Of a stretch of 13,111 bases of DNA, positions 1 to 5,976 are shown piece by piece. This stretch comes from an uncultured Clostridia bacterium. GTDB taxonomy: Bacteria > Bacillota > Clostridia > Christensenellales > Borkfalkiaceae. A model generated the notes under the pieces. The model was not told the DNA's origin. It searched no databases and worked only from the letters and a program-made list of their open reading frames with translations. The DNA lies in the NCBI GenBank assembly GCA_934247855.1, contig CAKQKA010000046.1, forward strand, positions 1-13,111, read 5' to 3'. Both the position numbers and the translations under genes were made by a program. The first letter of the stretch is position 1; every line of letters starts with the position of its first letter.

Positions 1-1
1 T

Positions 2-277
2 GCCGAAGAATTAGGTTACAGCAAACCGAGCGTTTCGCGAGCAGTCGGAATAATGAAGAAAGACGGTTATATAGTCGTAGAAAAAGACGGATCGATTATT
101 CTTACCGATGCAGGAAAGGAAAAAGCGGAAAACATTCTTGAACGGCACAAATACCTTACAGAAGCATTTGTTAAAATGGGGTTGCCGTCAGAAGAGGCTG
201 AAGAAAATGCTTGCCGCGTTGAGCATGTTATTACCGAAACGGCATTTGAGGCTATTAAAAACTATTTTAAAAAATAA
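2..277 (+). CDS. DtxR/MntR-family metal-dependent transcriptional repressor, 3' part
   Basis: The reading frame is open from the window edge, so the 5' end is missing and 91 residues remain. The visible part starts inside the helix-turn-helix (AEELGYSKPSVSRAVGIM, recognition helix around SKPSVSRAV). It continues through the wing (DGYIVVEKDGSIILTDAGK) into the metal-binding and dimerisation helices (ILERHKYLTEAF, then CRVEHVITE). In this family the His of RH and the C/E-x-x-E-H cluster bind the regulatory metal. Here the cluster is C-x-x-E-H, as in iron-responsive DtxR/IdeR, not E-x-x-E-H as in manganese-responsive MntR. The protein stops after the dimerisation domain, with no SH3-like/FeoA-like C-terminal domain, so it is the short architecture. 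It probably represses metal uptake genes when Fe(II) or Mn(II) is abundant. Its targets are not in the window. A terminator follows directly, so it is not cotranscribed with spoVA. Family assignment is firm; metal specificity is inference. Confidence 0.85.
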   Translation, partial: AEELGYSKPSVSRAVGIMKKDGYIVVEKDGSIILTDAGKEKAENILERHKYLTEAFVKMGLPSEEAEENACRVEHVITETAFEAIKNYFKK

Positions 278-291
278 GGTTACTAAAACGA

Positions 292-326
292 AACTCGCAG
301 AACTATTGGTTTTGCGGGTTTTTTTG
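292..326 (+). terminator. Rho-independent terminator after the DtxR-family gene
   Basis: A 12-pair stem (292-303 with 309-320, two G-T wobbles) closes a short loop and runs into seven T residues at 319-325. It begins 15 bases after the stop codon of the regulator and separates that gene from the sporulation operon. Confidence 0.85.
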
Positions 327-368
327 TTATGTTTAACAACTTTTAGTGAAGGATGATTCACTTACCAA

Positions 369-398
369 GCATATTTTTTTGAACTAACACTCATAATA
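369..398 (+). promoter_or_regulatory. Sigma-G-type (forespore) promoter for the spoVA operon
   Basis: GCATA at 369-373 and CATAATA at 392-398 are separated by 18 bases. This matches the known sigma-G consensus (GMATA, about 18 bases, CATWMTA) at every position. It lies directly upstream of spoVAC, and spoVA operons of Bacillus and Clostridium are transcribed by sigma-G in the forespore. Transcription would begin near 404-406. Sigma-F recognises similar sequences and cannot be excluded. Confidence 0.75.
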
Positions 399-403
399 GG
401 GTT

Positions 404-508
404 ATGAGAAAGAAAACATCTAATAAGCCTTATGAACCGATGAGAACAATTGACGAAAAGGAGTCGTATATTCCGCATACAACAATTACGGAGAATTCGG
501 GAAAATGA
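404..508 (+). CDS. Possible 34-residue leader ORF coupled to spoVAC
   Basis: An ATG-started frame of 34 codons lies between the sigma-G-type promoter and spoVAC. Its TGA overlaps the spoVAC ATG as ATGA, the geometry of translational coupling. The peptide begins MRKKTSNKPYEPMRTIDEKE, is charged and polar, and has no membrane segment or domain I recognise. The start is doubtful: the predicted transcription start falls at or just after the ATG, so translation would have to be leaderless or start inside. Internal choices are ATG at 440 without a ribosome binding site, or ATT at 470 behind a good AAAAGGAG (456-463). spoVAC has its own GGAG at 490-493 and does not need coupling. It may be only a 5' leader. 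Confidence 0.3.
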   Translation: MRKKTSNKPYEPMRTIDEKESYIPHTTITENSGK

Positions 509-960
509 CAAATAACAATATAATGAGCAGCGCGTCTTATCTTAAATACGTTGCGAAAATCACACCGAAATCAAACGAAAAGAGAAGCCTGTTGAATGCC
601 TTTTTAGTCGGCGGGTTTATATGTTCGATCGGGCAATTTATCCGATATATGTTTATGCTGTTCGGCGATTTAACCGGCGATGAATTGGCTATGGCTACGT
701 CAATGGTATTGATTTTTATAGGCGTTTTGCTGACAGGATTCGGCGTTTACGATACTATAGGCAAACACGCAGGCGGCGGCTCTATAGTGCCTATAACGGG
801 TTTTGCCAACTCGGTCGCTTCACCGGCAATGGAATTCGCTCGCGAGGGTTTAATCTATGGTATGGCGTCTAAAATGTTTGTTGTCGCAGGTCCGATTATC
901 GTTTACGGTGTTACGGGAAGCGTAATCGTCGGGCTGATTTATTATATTTTCGGGTTGTAA
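505..960 (+). CDS. spoVAC: Stage V sporulation protein AC (SpoVA DPA channel subunit)
   Basis: This 151-residue integral membrane protein belongs to the SpoVA complex in the spore inner membrane, which takes up Ca-dipicolinic acid during sporulation and releases it in germination. SpoVAC of Bacillus subtilis is reported to act as a mechanosensitive channel. Visible features are a short polar N-terminus, then hydrophobic segments at about 28-53 (LLNAFLVGGFICSIGQ), 64-87 (MVLIFIGVLLTGFGVYD) and 119-150. Between them is the family loop GGGSIVPITGFANSVASPAMEF. The length is normal for the family. ATG at 505 follows GGAG at 490-493 with 11 bases between, and LLNAFLVGGFICSIGQ aligns with the start of other SpoVAC proteins. 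The spoVAD ATG follows its stop after one base. Confidence 0.95.
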   Translation: MTNNNIMSSASYLKYVAKITPKSNEKRSLLNAFLVGGFICSIGQFIRYMFMLFGDLTGDELAMATSMVLIFIGVLLTGFGVYDTIGKHAGGGSIVPITGFANSVASPAMEFAREGLIYGMASKMFVVAGPIIVYGVTGSVIVGLIYYIFGL

Positions 961-961
961 T

Positions 962-1954
962 ATGGAAAGATTGATTATTTTTAAAAATAAACCGTCGATA
1001 ATATCGAGCTACACGGTGTGCGGACCTAAAGAAGCAGAAGGCTGCCTTGCCGACTATATCGACTTAAAAAAATACGACGATTACGATAATCAGCCGTCAT
1101 TTGAACTTGCCGAGCGTAAAATGTTAACGTCTGCAATAGAACGCGCCGTGAAGAAAAGCGGTTTAAAAAAGAATGAAATCGAGGCGTATATCGGCGGAGA
1201 CTTGCTTAATCAGATAATCAGTTCGTCATTCGCCGCACGCGAATTTATATTTCCGTTTCTCGGCGTATATAATGCCTGTGCTACAATGGCTGAAAGTATG
1301 ATCGTCGGCGGCGTATTAGTTGGCGGCGGATTTATGGATAACGTTGTTTGCGCAACGTGCAGCCATTTTTCTACGGCGGAAAGGCAATATCGCTTTCCGG
1401 TAGAGCAGGGCACAACGAGACCGGCGCAATCACAATGGACGGTTACAGGCGCGGGCGCGAACGTTATATCAAGCGAAAAAGGCGTGGTAAAACTTGTTTC
1501 CGCGGTATTGGGGCGCGTGGTCGATTACGGAGTTGTCGACGCAAATAATATGGGGGCTGCTATGGCGCCTGCGGCAGCTGATACGATACTGGATTTTTTC
1601 AAGCACAAAAAAGCAAAGCCTTCCGATTATGATTTAATTATAACCGGCGATTTAGGCGCTTTAGGTTCGAGAATTCTTAAAGATTTACTGCTTAAAAAAG
1701 GTGTAGATATAAGTTTAAATCACGTCGATTGCGGCGAATTGATTTATAATATAGACGAAGAAGAATATCAGGGTGGGAGCGGAGCGGGCTGCTCGGCTAT
1801 AGTATTTAATTCTTATATTTATAAGCGAATGTTAAAGGGTGAATATAAAAACGTTTTATTGATAACAACGGGGGCGTTGCTGTCTACAACCTCAACGCAA
1901 CAAGGCGAAACAATTCCCGGCATTGCCCATTTGATTGAGTTATCGAGTGAATAA
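962..1954 (+). CDS. spoVAD: Stage V sporulation protein AD (DPA-binding SpoVA subunit)
   Basis: This 330-residue protein has the thiolase/ketoacyl-synthase fold. In B. subtilis SpoVAD binds dipicolinic acid directly and sits on the spore inner membrane with SpoVAC and SpoVAE. Recognisable stretches are the N-terminal beta strand VYNACATMAESM with Cys106 at the position of the thiolase nucleophile, WTVTGAGANVISS near the centre, and the hallmark C-terminus LLSTTSTQQGETIPGIAH. The length is close to the roughly 338 residues usual in Bacilli, so the gene is complete. The ATG is one base after the spoVAC stop and has no clear Shine-Dalgarno sequence, so translation probably depends on coupling. 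A 79-base gap follows before spoVAE, unusual in an otherwise tight operon. Confidence 0.95.
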   Translation: MERLIIFKNKPSIISSYTVCGPKEAEGCLADYIDLKKYDDYDNQPSFELAERKMLTSAIERAVKKSGLKKNEIEAYIGGDLLNQIISSSFAAREFIFPFLGVYNACATMAESMIVGGVLVGGGFMDNVVCATCSHFSTAERQYRFPVEQGTTRPAQSQWTVTGAGANVISSEKGVVKLVSAVLGRVVDYGVVDANNMGAAMAPAAADTILDFFKHKKAKPSDYDLIITGDLGALGSRILKDLLLKKGVDISLNHVDCGELIYNIDEEEYQGGSGAGCSAIVFNSYIYKRMLKGEYKNVLLITTGALLSTTSTQQGETIPGIAHLIELSSE

Positions 1955-2033
1955 TTATTCGCAACGCTTTATTTAAAAATTAATAAAACGGGATTACATA
2001 TTTTTGAATTGATAATCGATGCCTTAATTACAT

Positions 2034-2402
2034 ATGATAATAATTTTTACTTATCTAAAAACATTTATCGTTGGCGGGGTGATCTGTTTATCGGCGCAAC
2101 TGCTCATAAATTATACCAAAATTACAGCGGGAAAAATACTCGTGTATTTTATGCTTGCAGGTTTAGTTCTTCAGGCGTTCGGAATTTACAAGTATCTTGT
2201 CGAATTTGCTCAAAGCGGAGCAACCGTTCCGATTTGCGGCTTTGGATATTTGCTTGCCGAGGGCGCAATCAAGGGGGCAAGGGAGAGTTTGTTCGGTGCC
2301 GTTACCGGTGGAATGAAAGCCGCTTCCGCAGGAATTTCGGCTGCCGTTGTTTTTAGCTTTTTTAACGCTTTGATTTTCAGACCATCGTCAAAAATAAATT
2401 AA
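2034..2402 (+). CDS. spoVAE: Stage V sporulation protein AE (SpoVA membrane subunit)
   Basis: This 122-residue membrane protein completes the spoVAC-AD-AE set that is the core SpoVA operon in Clostridia. Hydrophobic segments lie at about 7-26 (LKTFIVGGVICLSAQLL), 34-55 (ILVYFMLAGLVLQAFGIY) and 95-115. The family motif GATVPICGFGYLLAEG lies in the loop between them and resembles the equivalent loop of SpoVAC, in line with the two being related. An in-frame TAA at 2025-2027 leaves ATG 2034 as the only upstream start, yet no Shine-Dalgarno sequence is visible before it, so expression may be weak or rely on a structure in the 79-base gap. No strong terminator is visible in 2403-2478, before the convergent gene that ends at 2479. 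Confidence 0.92.
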   Translation: MIIIFTYLKTFIVGGVICLSAQLLINYTKITAGKILVYFMLAGLVLQAFGIYKYLVEFAQSGATVPICGFGYLLAEGAIKGARESLFGAVTGGMKAASAGISAAVVFSFFNALIFRPSSKIN

Positions 2403-2478
2403 AAATTCGGTAAGTTGATTCGCTGAAAAAAAATATAAATAAAAAAGTTATGTCAGCCATAAAATCAGGCAAAAAAGC

Positions 2479-3231
2479 TCATACTATCTTTATTTCTTGT
2501 CGTTTTTCCGATAGATAATCATGGTATCTTGAGGGCATATAATTGAGCATGTTCCGTTCGTTGATACGTTCTTTTATGGTTACTTTTCTATAGTATGTTT
2601 GCCAAAGATTTATGAACGTTTCTTCACCCGAATTAAGATATATACGAAGCGGCTTATCGAGTTTAATTATCTTGCGTTCGCCTTTATAGCACATTGCAAG
2701 GATGTTTCTTTTTACGTCGTGTATCGCAAAAGGTTGTGTGCCGAAACGGGCAGAAAAATGAGAGATTAATAATTCGGTTATATCATTATCCGGTGAGAAA
2801 TGAGCGTAAAAAACGCCGTTATCGGCAAGAGAAAACCTTAAAAAGCCTTTAATTCGATGAATTTCAGTGCCGATTCGTTTTATAGTATCATAAAAATCGA
2901 GAACTTCTATGCAAGAAAAATCTGTAGAGATATTCATTCTCCTTTCCAAGGTTTTTCTTATAAAAGCGAATATGACTTGATTTTTATTCTTTTCTCCGCT
3001 GCGATATGCATACTTAACGTCAAGCAAAGCTCCTTCGCCTGCGTACTTTACAAAAGCGCGAATTACACGTTTAGCTTTATCGTTGCAACTTTTTATGATC
3101 TTTATCTCATCAATAAAACCTGTTTGAATATTATCATTTGTTATTACGTTTGGAATTTCGTGTGACATAAAAGAATTAAAAATGCAAGAAAATATGCCGT
3201 TTAATGTACCGTCGAATTTGTAAATGATCAT
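2479..3231 (-). CDS. DUF4130-type partner protein of the radical SAM DNA-repair cassette
   Basis: This 250-residue protein resembles the 'probable DNA metabolism protein' family (TIGR03915/DUF4130), known from pairing with the radical SAM family encoded next door. Its function is unproven. Family-like features are the start YKFDGTLNGIFSCIF, the central FLRFSLADNGVFYAHFSPDNDI, and the C-terminal LWQTYYRKVTIKERINERN followed by MPSRYHDYLSE. In some organisms this domain is fused to a uracil-DNA-glycosylase-like domain. That extension is absent here, because the protein ends shortly after the MPSRY segment. ATG at 3231 is preceded by GGAG nine bases upstream on the minus strand. The start lies 17 bases after the radical SAM stop, so the two genes are one transcript under the promoter at 4543-4571. 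Confidence 0.85.
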   Translation of the reverse strand: MIIYKFDGTLNGIFSCIFNSFMSHEIPNVITNDNIQTGFIDEIKIIKSCNDKAKRVIRAFVKYAGEGALLDVKYAYRSGEKNKNQVIFAFIRKTLERRMNISTDFSCIEVLDFYDTIKRIGTEIHRIKGFLRFSLADNGVFYAHFSPDNDITELLISHFSARFGTQPFAIHDVKRNILAMCYKGERKIIKLDKPLRIYLNSGEETFINLWQTYYRKVTIKERINERNMLNYMPSRYHDYLSEKRQEIKIV

Positions 3232-3248
3232 ATCGGTTTTCTCCTATA

Positions 3249-4487
3249 TTAGAATTCGCCGCTTAATACGGCGGCTGAAATCGAGTTGTCCGAAAACAGG
3301 CTTAGTTGAGTGAAAGTATTGTCTTGTTTTGTTGGTGAAGAATATAATAAAGCAATTTTTGTTCCGTAAAATTTTCCGTTTATCGTTATAAAATCGAGTG
3401 CTCTTTTCAGTACGATACGCATTTTTTTTAGCCCCTCAAGAGTAACGGAAGAATATTTTCGAGCATTAACGATTTTATAAACACTTCTCACGCCCACGCC
3501 CGGAATTCTTAATAAATCCTCTATCGGTGCGGTATTAATCTCGATCGGAAATTTTTCGGGGTGTTTAAGCGCCCAACCGTGTTTCGGATCTACGTCGCAT
3601 CTCAGGTCTTCATCTTCGTCTAATATTTCGTCTGCGTTAAAACCGTAAAACCTCATTAACCAGTCGGCTTGATATAAACGATGTTCCCGAAGAAGTCCGA
3701 CGGGTGAATCGGGGAGTATCGACACGTTATTGTTTATCGGAACATAGCTTGAATAATATACACGTTTAAGTGAATATTTATTATAGAGAGCTTGTGATAA
3801 TCTTACAATTTTTCCGTCGCGATCGGACGATGCTCCGACGATCATCTGAGTGGTTTGCCCTGCGGGTAAAAATAATCTTTCTTTTTTGCGTTCTTTTTTT
3901 TCGAGCGAAAGCGTTCGCATCGGAAGAAGGATTGCATTTTTACTTTTTTGCGGTGCGAGAAGATTAAGACTTTTTTCCGACGGAAGCTCAATATTGAAAC
4001 TCATTCTGTCGGCGAGTTTTGCCGCTTGATTAATCATCGAATAATCGGCGCCGGGAATACCTTTTAAATGAATGTATCCGTTAAATCTGTATTCGTAACG
4101 AAGTTTTTTAACTATCAAAAGCAAAAGTTCCATAGTATAATCGGGGTTTTTATGTACCGCCGAGGATAAAAACAAACCCTCAATATAATTTCTTCTGTAA
4201 AAGGCGATTGTTAAATCGCATATTTCTTCGGGTGTTGCGGTTGCTCTCGGAACGTCGTTTGAATGCCTGTTTACGCAATACGCGCAATCGTAAACGCAAT
4301 CGTTAGACATTAAGATTTTCAACAATGAGATACATCTTCCGTCGGGTGTAAAAGAGTGGCATATTCCCGAATAAGCGGCGTTACCGATACCGCCGACGGT
4401 GTTTTTACGCGCCGAGCCGGAGGATGAACATGATACATCATATTTTGCGCTTTCGGTAAGAATGCCGAGCCTGATTTCGTCTATCAT
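3249..4487 (-). CDS. Putative DNA modification/repair radical SAM protein
   Basis: This 412-residue protein strongly resembles the TIGR03916-type radical SAM family. Cys64, Cys68 and Cys71 (CVYDCAYC) form the CxxxCxxC motif that holds a 4Fe-4S cluster and cleaves S-adenosylmethionine. Other conserved stretches are KYDVSCSSSGS near residue 20, GICHSFTPDGRCISLLKIL before the cluster, RRNYIEGLFLSS, FNGYIHLKGIPGA and LPAGQTTQMIVGAS. A helix-hairpin-helix at about 316-347 (LLRIPGVGVRSVYKI) is a typical DNA-binding element. The tail carries QLSLF at 394-398, a canonical beta-clamp-binding motif. ATG 4487 is preceded by GGGAGGA on the minus strand. The gene leads a two-gene operon with a consensus sigma-A promoter and a LexA-like box. 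The substrate is unknown; DNA lesion repair or base modification is inferred from the HhH, partner and regulation. Confidence 0.92.
   Translation of the reverse strand: MIDEIRLGILTESAKYDVSCSSSGSARKNTVGGIGNAAYSGICHSFTPDGRCISLLKILMSNDCVYDCAYCVNRHSNDVPRATATPEEICDLTIAFYRRNYIEGLFLSSAVHKNPDYTMELLLLIVKKLRYEYRFNGYIHLKGIPGADYSMINQAAKLADRMSFNIELPSEKSLNLLAPQKSKNAILLPMRTLSLEKKERKKERLFLPAGQTTQMIVGASSDRDGKIVRLSQALYNKYSLKRVYYSSYVPINNNVSILPDSPVGLLREHRLYQADWLMRFYGFNADEILDEDEDLRCDVDPKHGWALKHPEKFPIEINTAPIEDLLRIPGVGVRSVYKIVNARKYSSVTLEGLKKMRIVLKRALDFITINGKFYGTKIALLYSSPTKQDNTFTQLSLFSDNSISAAVLSGEF
3294..3308 (-). other. Sliding-clamp-binding motif QLSLF in the radical SAM protein
   Basis: Codons 394-398 of the radical SAM gene read Q-L-S-L-F. 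This equals the consensus pentapeptide QL(S/D)LF by which DNA polymerases, MutS/MutL-type and other repair proteins dock on the DnaN beta clamp. It lies in a polar, probably flexible tail 14 residues from the C-terminus, the usual setting for such motifs. Binding is inferred. Confidence 0.55.
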
Positions 4488-4542
4488 TTTTTCCTCCCGT
4501 CGGTTTTCCGCTTTGCATGTCGTAACTCATTTATCGAATCGT

Positions 4543-4571
4543 ATTATATCACGCATTTTTCTAATTGTCAA
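4543..4571 (-). promoter_or_regulatory. Consensus sigma-A promoter of the radical SAM operon
   Basis: Read on the minus strand, TTGACA (4571-4566) and TATAAT (4548-4543) are both perfect and separated by exactly 17 bases. Transcription should start near 4536, giving a leader of about 48 bases that contains the GGGAGGA ribosome binding site. So strong a promoter is expected to be held down by a repressor, consistent with the LexA-like box over its -35. Confidence 0.85.
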
Positions 4572-4582
4572 ACATATGTTCG
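4569..4582 (-). promoter_or_regulatory. LexA (DinR) SOS box overlapping the -35 element
   Basis: On the minus strand this reads CGAACATATGTTTG. The Firmicute LexA/DinR operator is CGAAC-N4-GTTCG, with consensus CGAACRNRYGTTYC. The site agrees at 13 of 14 positions with either form and contains the perfect palindrome AACATATGTT (4571-4580). Its last three bases overlap the -35 hexamer, so bound LexA would block RNA polymerase. DNA damage would then induce the radical SAM and DUF4130 genes. Binding itself is inferred. Confidence 0.75.
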
Positions 4583-4613
4583 CATTTTTGAAAAATAGTT
4601 AATTAAGCACTTT

Positions 4614-4636
4614 TACCTTAGCGTAGCCGTAAGGTA
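4614..4636. other. Perfect 7-bp inverted repeat in the intergenic region
   Basis: TACCTTA (4614-4620) and TAAGGTA (4630-4636) are exact reverse complements around a 9-base loop. There is no T-run beside it on either strand, so it does not look like an intrinsic terminator. It lies upstream of both mapped promoters, so it may be an operator for an unknown regulator or chance. Confidence 0.3.
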
Positions 4637-4752
4637 TGCTGCATAGTTCAGGTAAGTTTATCGGATATTGACAGATAATGCGTTTTATAACGTTTTTTAT
4701 GCAATATCGTATCAAAATCTCTTGTTGAAATTTTAAAAGTTACTTTTTTTTC

Positions 4753-4781
4753 TTGTGTAAATCGTAAAAACATGTTATTAT
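4753..4781 (+). promoter_or_regulatory. Probable sigma-A promoter of the plsX-rnc-smc operon
   Basis: A weak -35 (TTGTGT, 4753-4758) and a -10 TATTAT (4776-4781) are 17 bases apart. The -10 is preceded by TGT at 4773-4775, giving an extended -10 motif that can compensate for a poor -35. Transcription would begin near 4788 and leave a leader of about 154 bases before plsX. The -10 could also be read as the overlapping TATAAT at 4779-4784. Confidence 0.45.
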
Positions 4782-4941
4782 AATAAAAGCACAATAATTT
4801 GATAATGCGGGCGAATCGGTCGACGGAGTAATTTCTACGCAATAACTTTTCCGATGGCAGCGTCATACAATCGTCATTTTATGGTCAATAATTCTGTTGC
4901 AACTTTTGATCTATTATGGTTTGTCCGCGTAACGGAGTGTA

Positions 4942-5973
4942 ATGGTTAATATAGTAGTTGACTGCTTTGGTGGCGATTTATCGCCTACGGCAAACATTGT
5001 CGGTGCAATTTCGGCTTTAGATGAAAATAAGGATATAACAATTATTCTTGTCGGTAACGAAGCAGTAATAAAAACCGAACTTGAACGAATACAAATCGGT
5101 TATGATAAATCGCGTGTCGAAATCGTCGATGCGAAAGACATTATAACTTGCGAAGAACAACCGACGGAAGCCGTAAAGGGCAAACCCGATTCTTCAATGA
5201 TGCGTTCGTTTGCCGTGCTTCGCGAACGCGGCGACGCCATGGTTTCGATAGGCAGTACAGGCGCGCTTCTCGTTGGCAGTGTATTAAAAATCGGCAGGGT
5301 TAAGGGCGTGTCGCGCCCGGCTCTTTCGCCCGTTTTGCCGACGATTTCCGGCGGTAACGTTATGTTTGTAGATGTCGGCGCCAACGCCGATTGTAAAGAA
5401 ATCAATCTTGTTCATTTTGCGCTGATGGGCAGTGTATATATGAAAAGCGTGCTCGGCGTAAAAAATCCGCGTGTGGCACTGCTTTCTAACGGAACGGAAG
5501 AAATAAAAGGTAACGAACTGACGAAAGCCGTACATTCATTACTTAACGAATATCCCGAAATAAACTTTGTTGGCAATATTGAAGCGAGAGATATTATATC
5601 GGGTTGTTGCGACGTTGTCGTAACCGATGGTTTTTCCGGCAATATTGCCATTAAGAGTATGGAAGGTATTGCCGAAGCTGTGTTCGCTAAATTAAAAGAA
5701 GAAATCGGTAAATCGTTCACTGCAAAGCTCGGCGCGCTTCTTATGAAAAAATCATTACGCGCCGTTAAGAATACGCTTGATTATAACAAAAAGGGCGGCG
5801 CCGTGTTCCTCGGCGCGAATAAAGTCATCGTTAAATCGCATGGTTCTTCAAAAGATACTGCAGTTAAAAATGCGGTGCTTCAGGCTGCGTCGGCTTGTCA
5901 GTGTAACCTGACGGATGCAATTGCGGAAGCTGTAAAAAAATATACGGCATTTACGGCGTCAACGGAGAATTGA
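4942..5973 (+). CDS. plsX: Phosphate acyltransferase PlsX
   Basis: This 343-residue enzyme converts acyl-ACP and phosphate to acyl-phosphate, the acyl donor for the membrane enzyme PlsY in phosphatidic acid synthesis. It is a soluble protein that works at the membrane surface. Family motifs in order are VVDCFGGDLSP at the N-terminus (usually DAMGGD), SIGSTGALLVGSVLKIGRVK, RPALSPVLPT, FVDVGANADCK, LLSNGTEEIKGNEL, and NIEARDIISGCCDVVVTDGF followed by SGN. The length is normal. ATG 4942 follows GGAG with 5 bases between. It starts a long plus-strand operon; rnc begins three bases after its stop. The fabD, fabG and acpP genes that accompany plsX in B. subtilis are absent here. Confidence 0.95.
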   Translation: MVNIVVDCFGGDLSPTANIVGAISALDENKDITIILVGNEAVIKTELERIQIGYDKSRVEIVDAKDIITCEEQPTEAVKGKPDSSMMRSFAVLRERGDAMVSIGSTGALLVGSVLKIGRVKGVSRPALSPVLPTISGGNVMFVDVGANADCKEINLVHFALMGSVYMKSVLGVKNPRVALLSNGTEEIKGNELTKAVHSLLNEYPEINFVGNIEARDIISGCCDVVVTDGFSGNIAIKSMEGIAEAVFAKLKEEIGKSFTAKLGALLMKKSLRAVKNTLDYNKKGGAVFLGANKVIVKSHGSSKDTAVKNAVLQAASACQCNLTDAIAEAVKKYTAFTASTEN

Positions 5974-5976
5974 GTA

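Larger units (their letters stand above)
4488..4941. other. 454-base intergenic region between the divergent radical SAM and plsX operons
   Basis: No convincing protein-coding gene lies here. From left to right it holds the leader of the radical SAM operon (4488 to about 4536), its sigma-A promoter (4543-4571) and the overlapping LexA-like box (4569-4582). Next come a short perfect hairpin (4614-4636) followed by the 11-base palindrome TATGCTGCATA (4635-4645), and an AT-rich stretch with T runs (4680-4752). The rest is a probable plsX promoter (4753-4781) and a leader of about 150 bases. A TTGACA at 4668-4673 on the plus strand has no fitting -10. No FapR-like operator was recognised upstream of plsX. 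Confidence 0.6.

Noticed and set aside
345..362. AGTGAA/TTCACT inverted repeat just upstream of the sigma-G -35
   Set aside because: A 6-bp perfect repeat with a 6-base spacer is expected by chance and matches no operator I can name with confidence.
1210..1548. ORFs on both strands inside spoVAD
   Set aside because: They overlap a fully conserved SpoVAD frame and have no plausible start context.
2403..2478. Bidirectional terminator between convergent spoVAE and the DUF4130-type gene
   Set aside because: Only weak stems of three to six pairs could be drawn. A run of A bases (T on the minus strand) is present, but no stem strong enough to support a terminator call.
4668..4696. TTGACA at 4668-4673 on the plus strand as a second plsX promoter
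   Set aside because: No acceptable -10 hexamer lies 16-18 bases downstream; the nearest TATAAC is only 12 bases away.
4648..4866. 72-codon minus-strand ORF between the radical SAM gene and plsX
   Set aside because: It has no ribosome binding site, no recognisable motif and a low-complexity, basic composition. It also runs antisense through the probable plsX promoter and leader.
4854..4949. 31-codon ORF upstream of and overlapping the plsX start
   Set aside because: No ribosome binding site precedes its ATG, and its peptide has no recognisable feature. An overlap of this size with the next start is common by chance.
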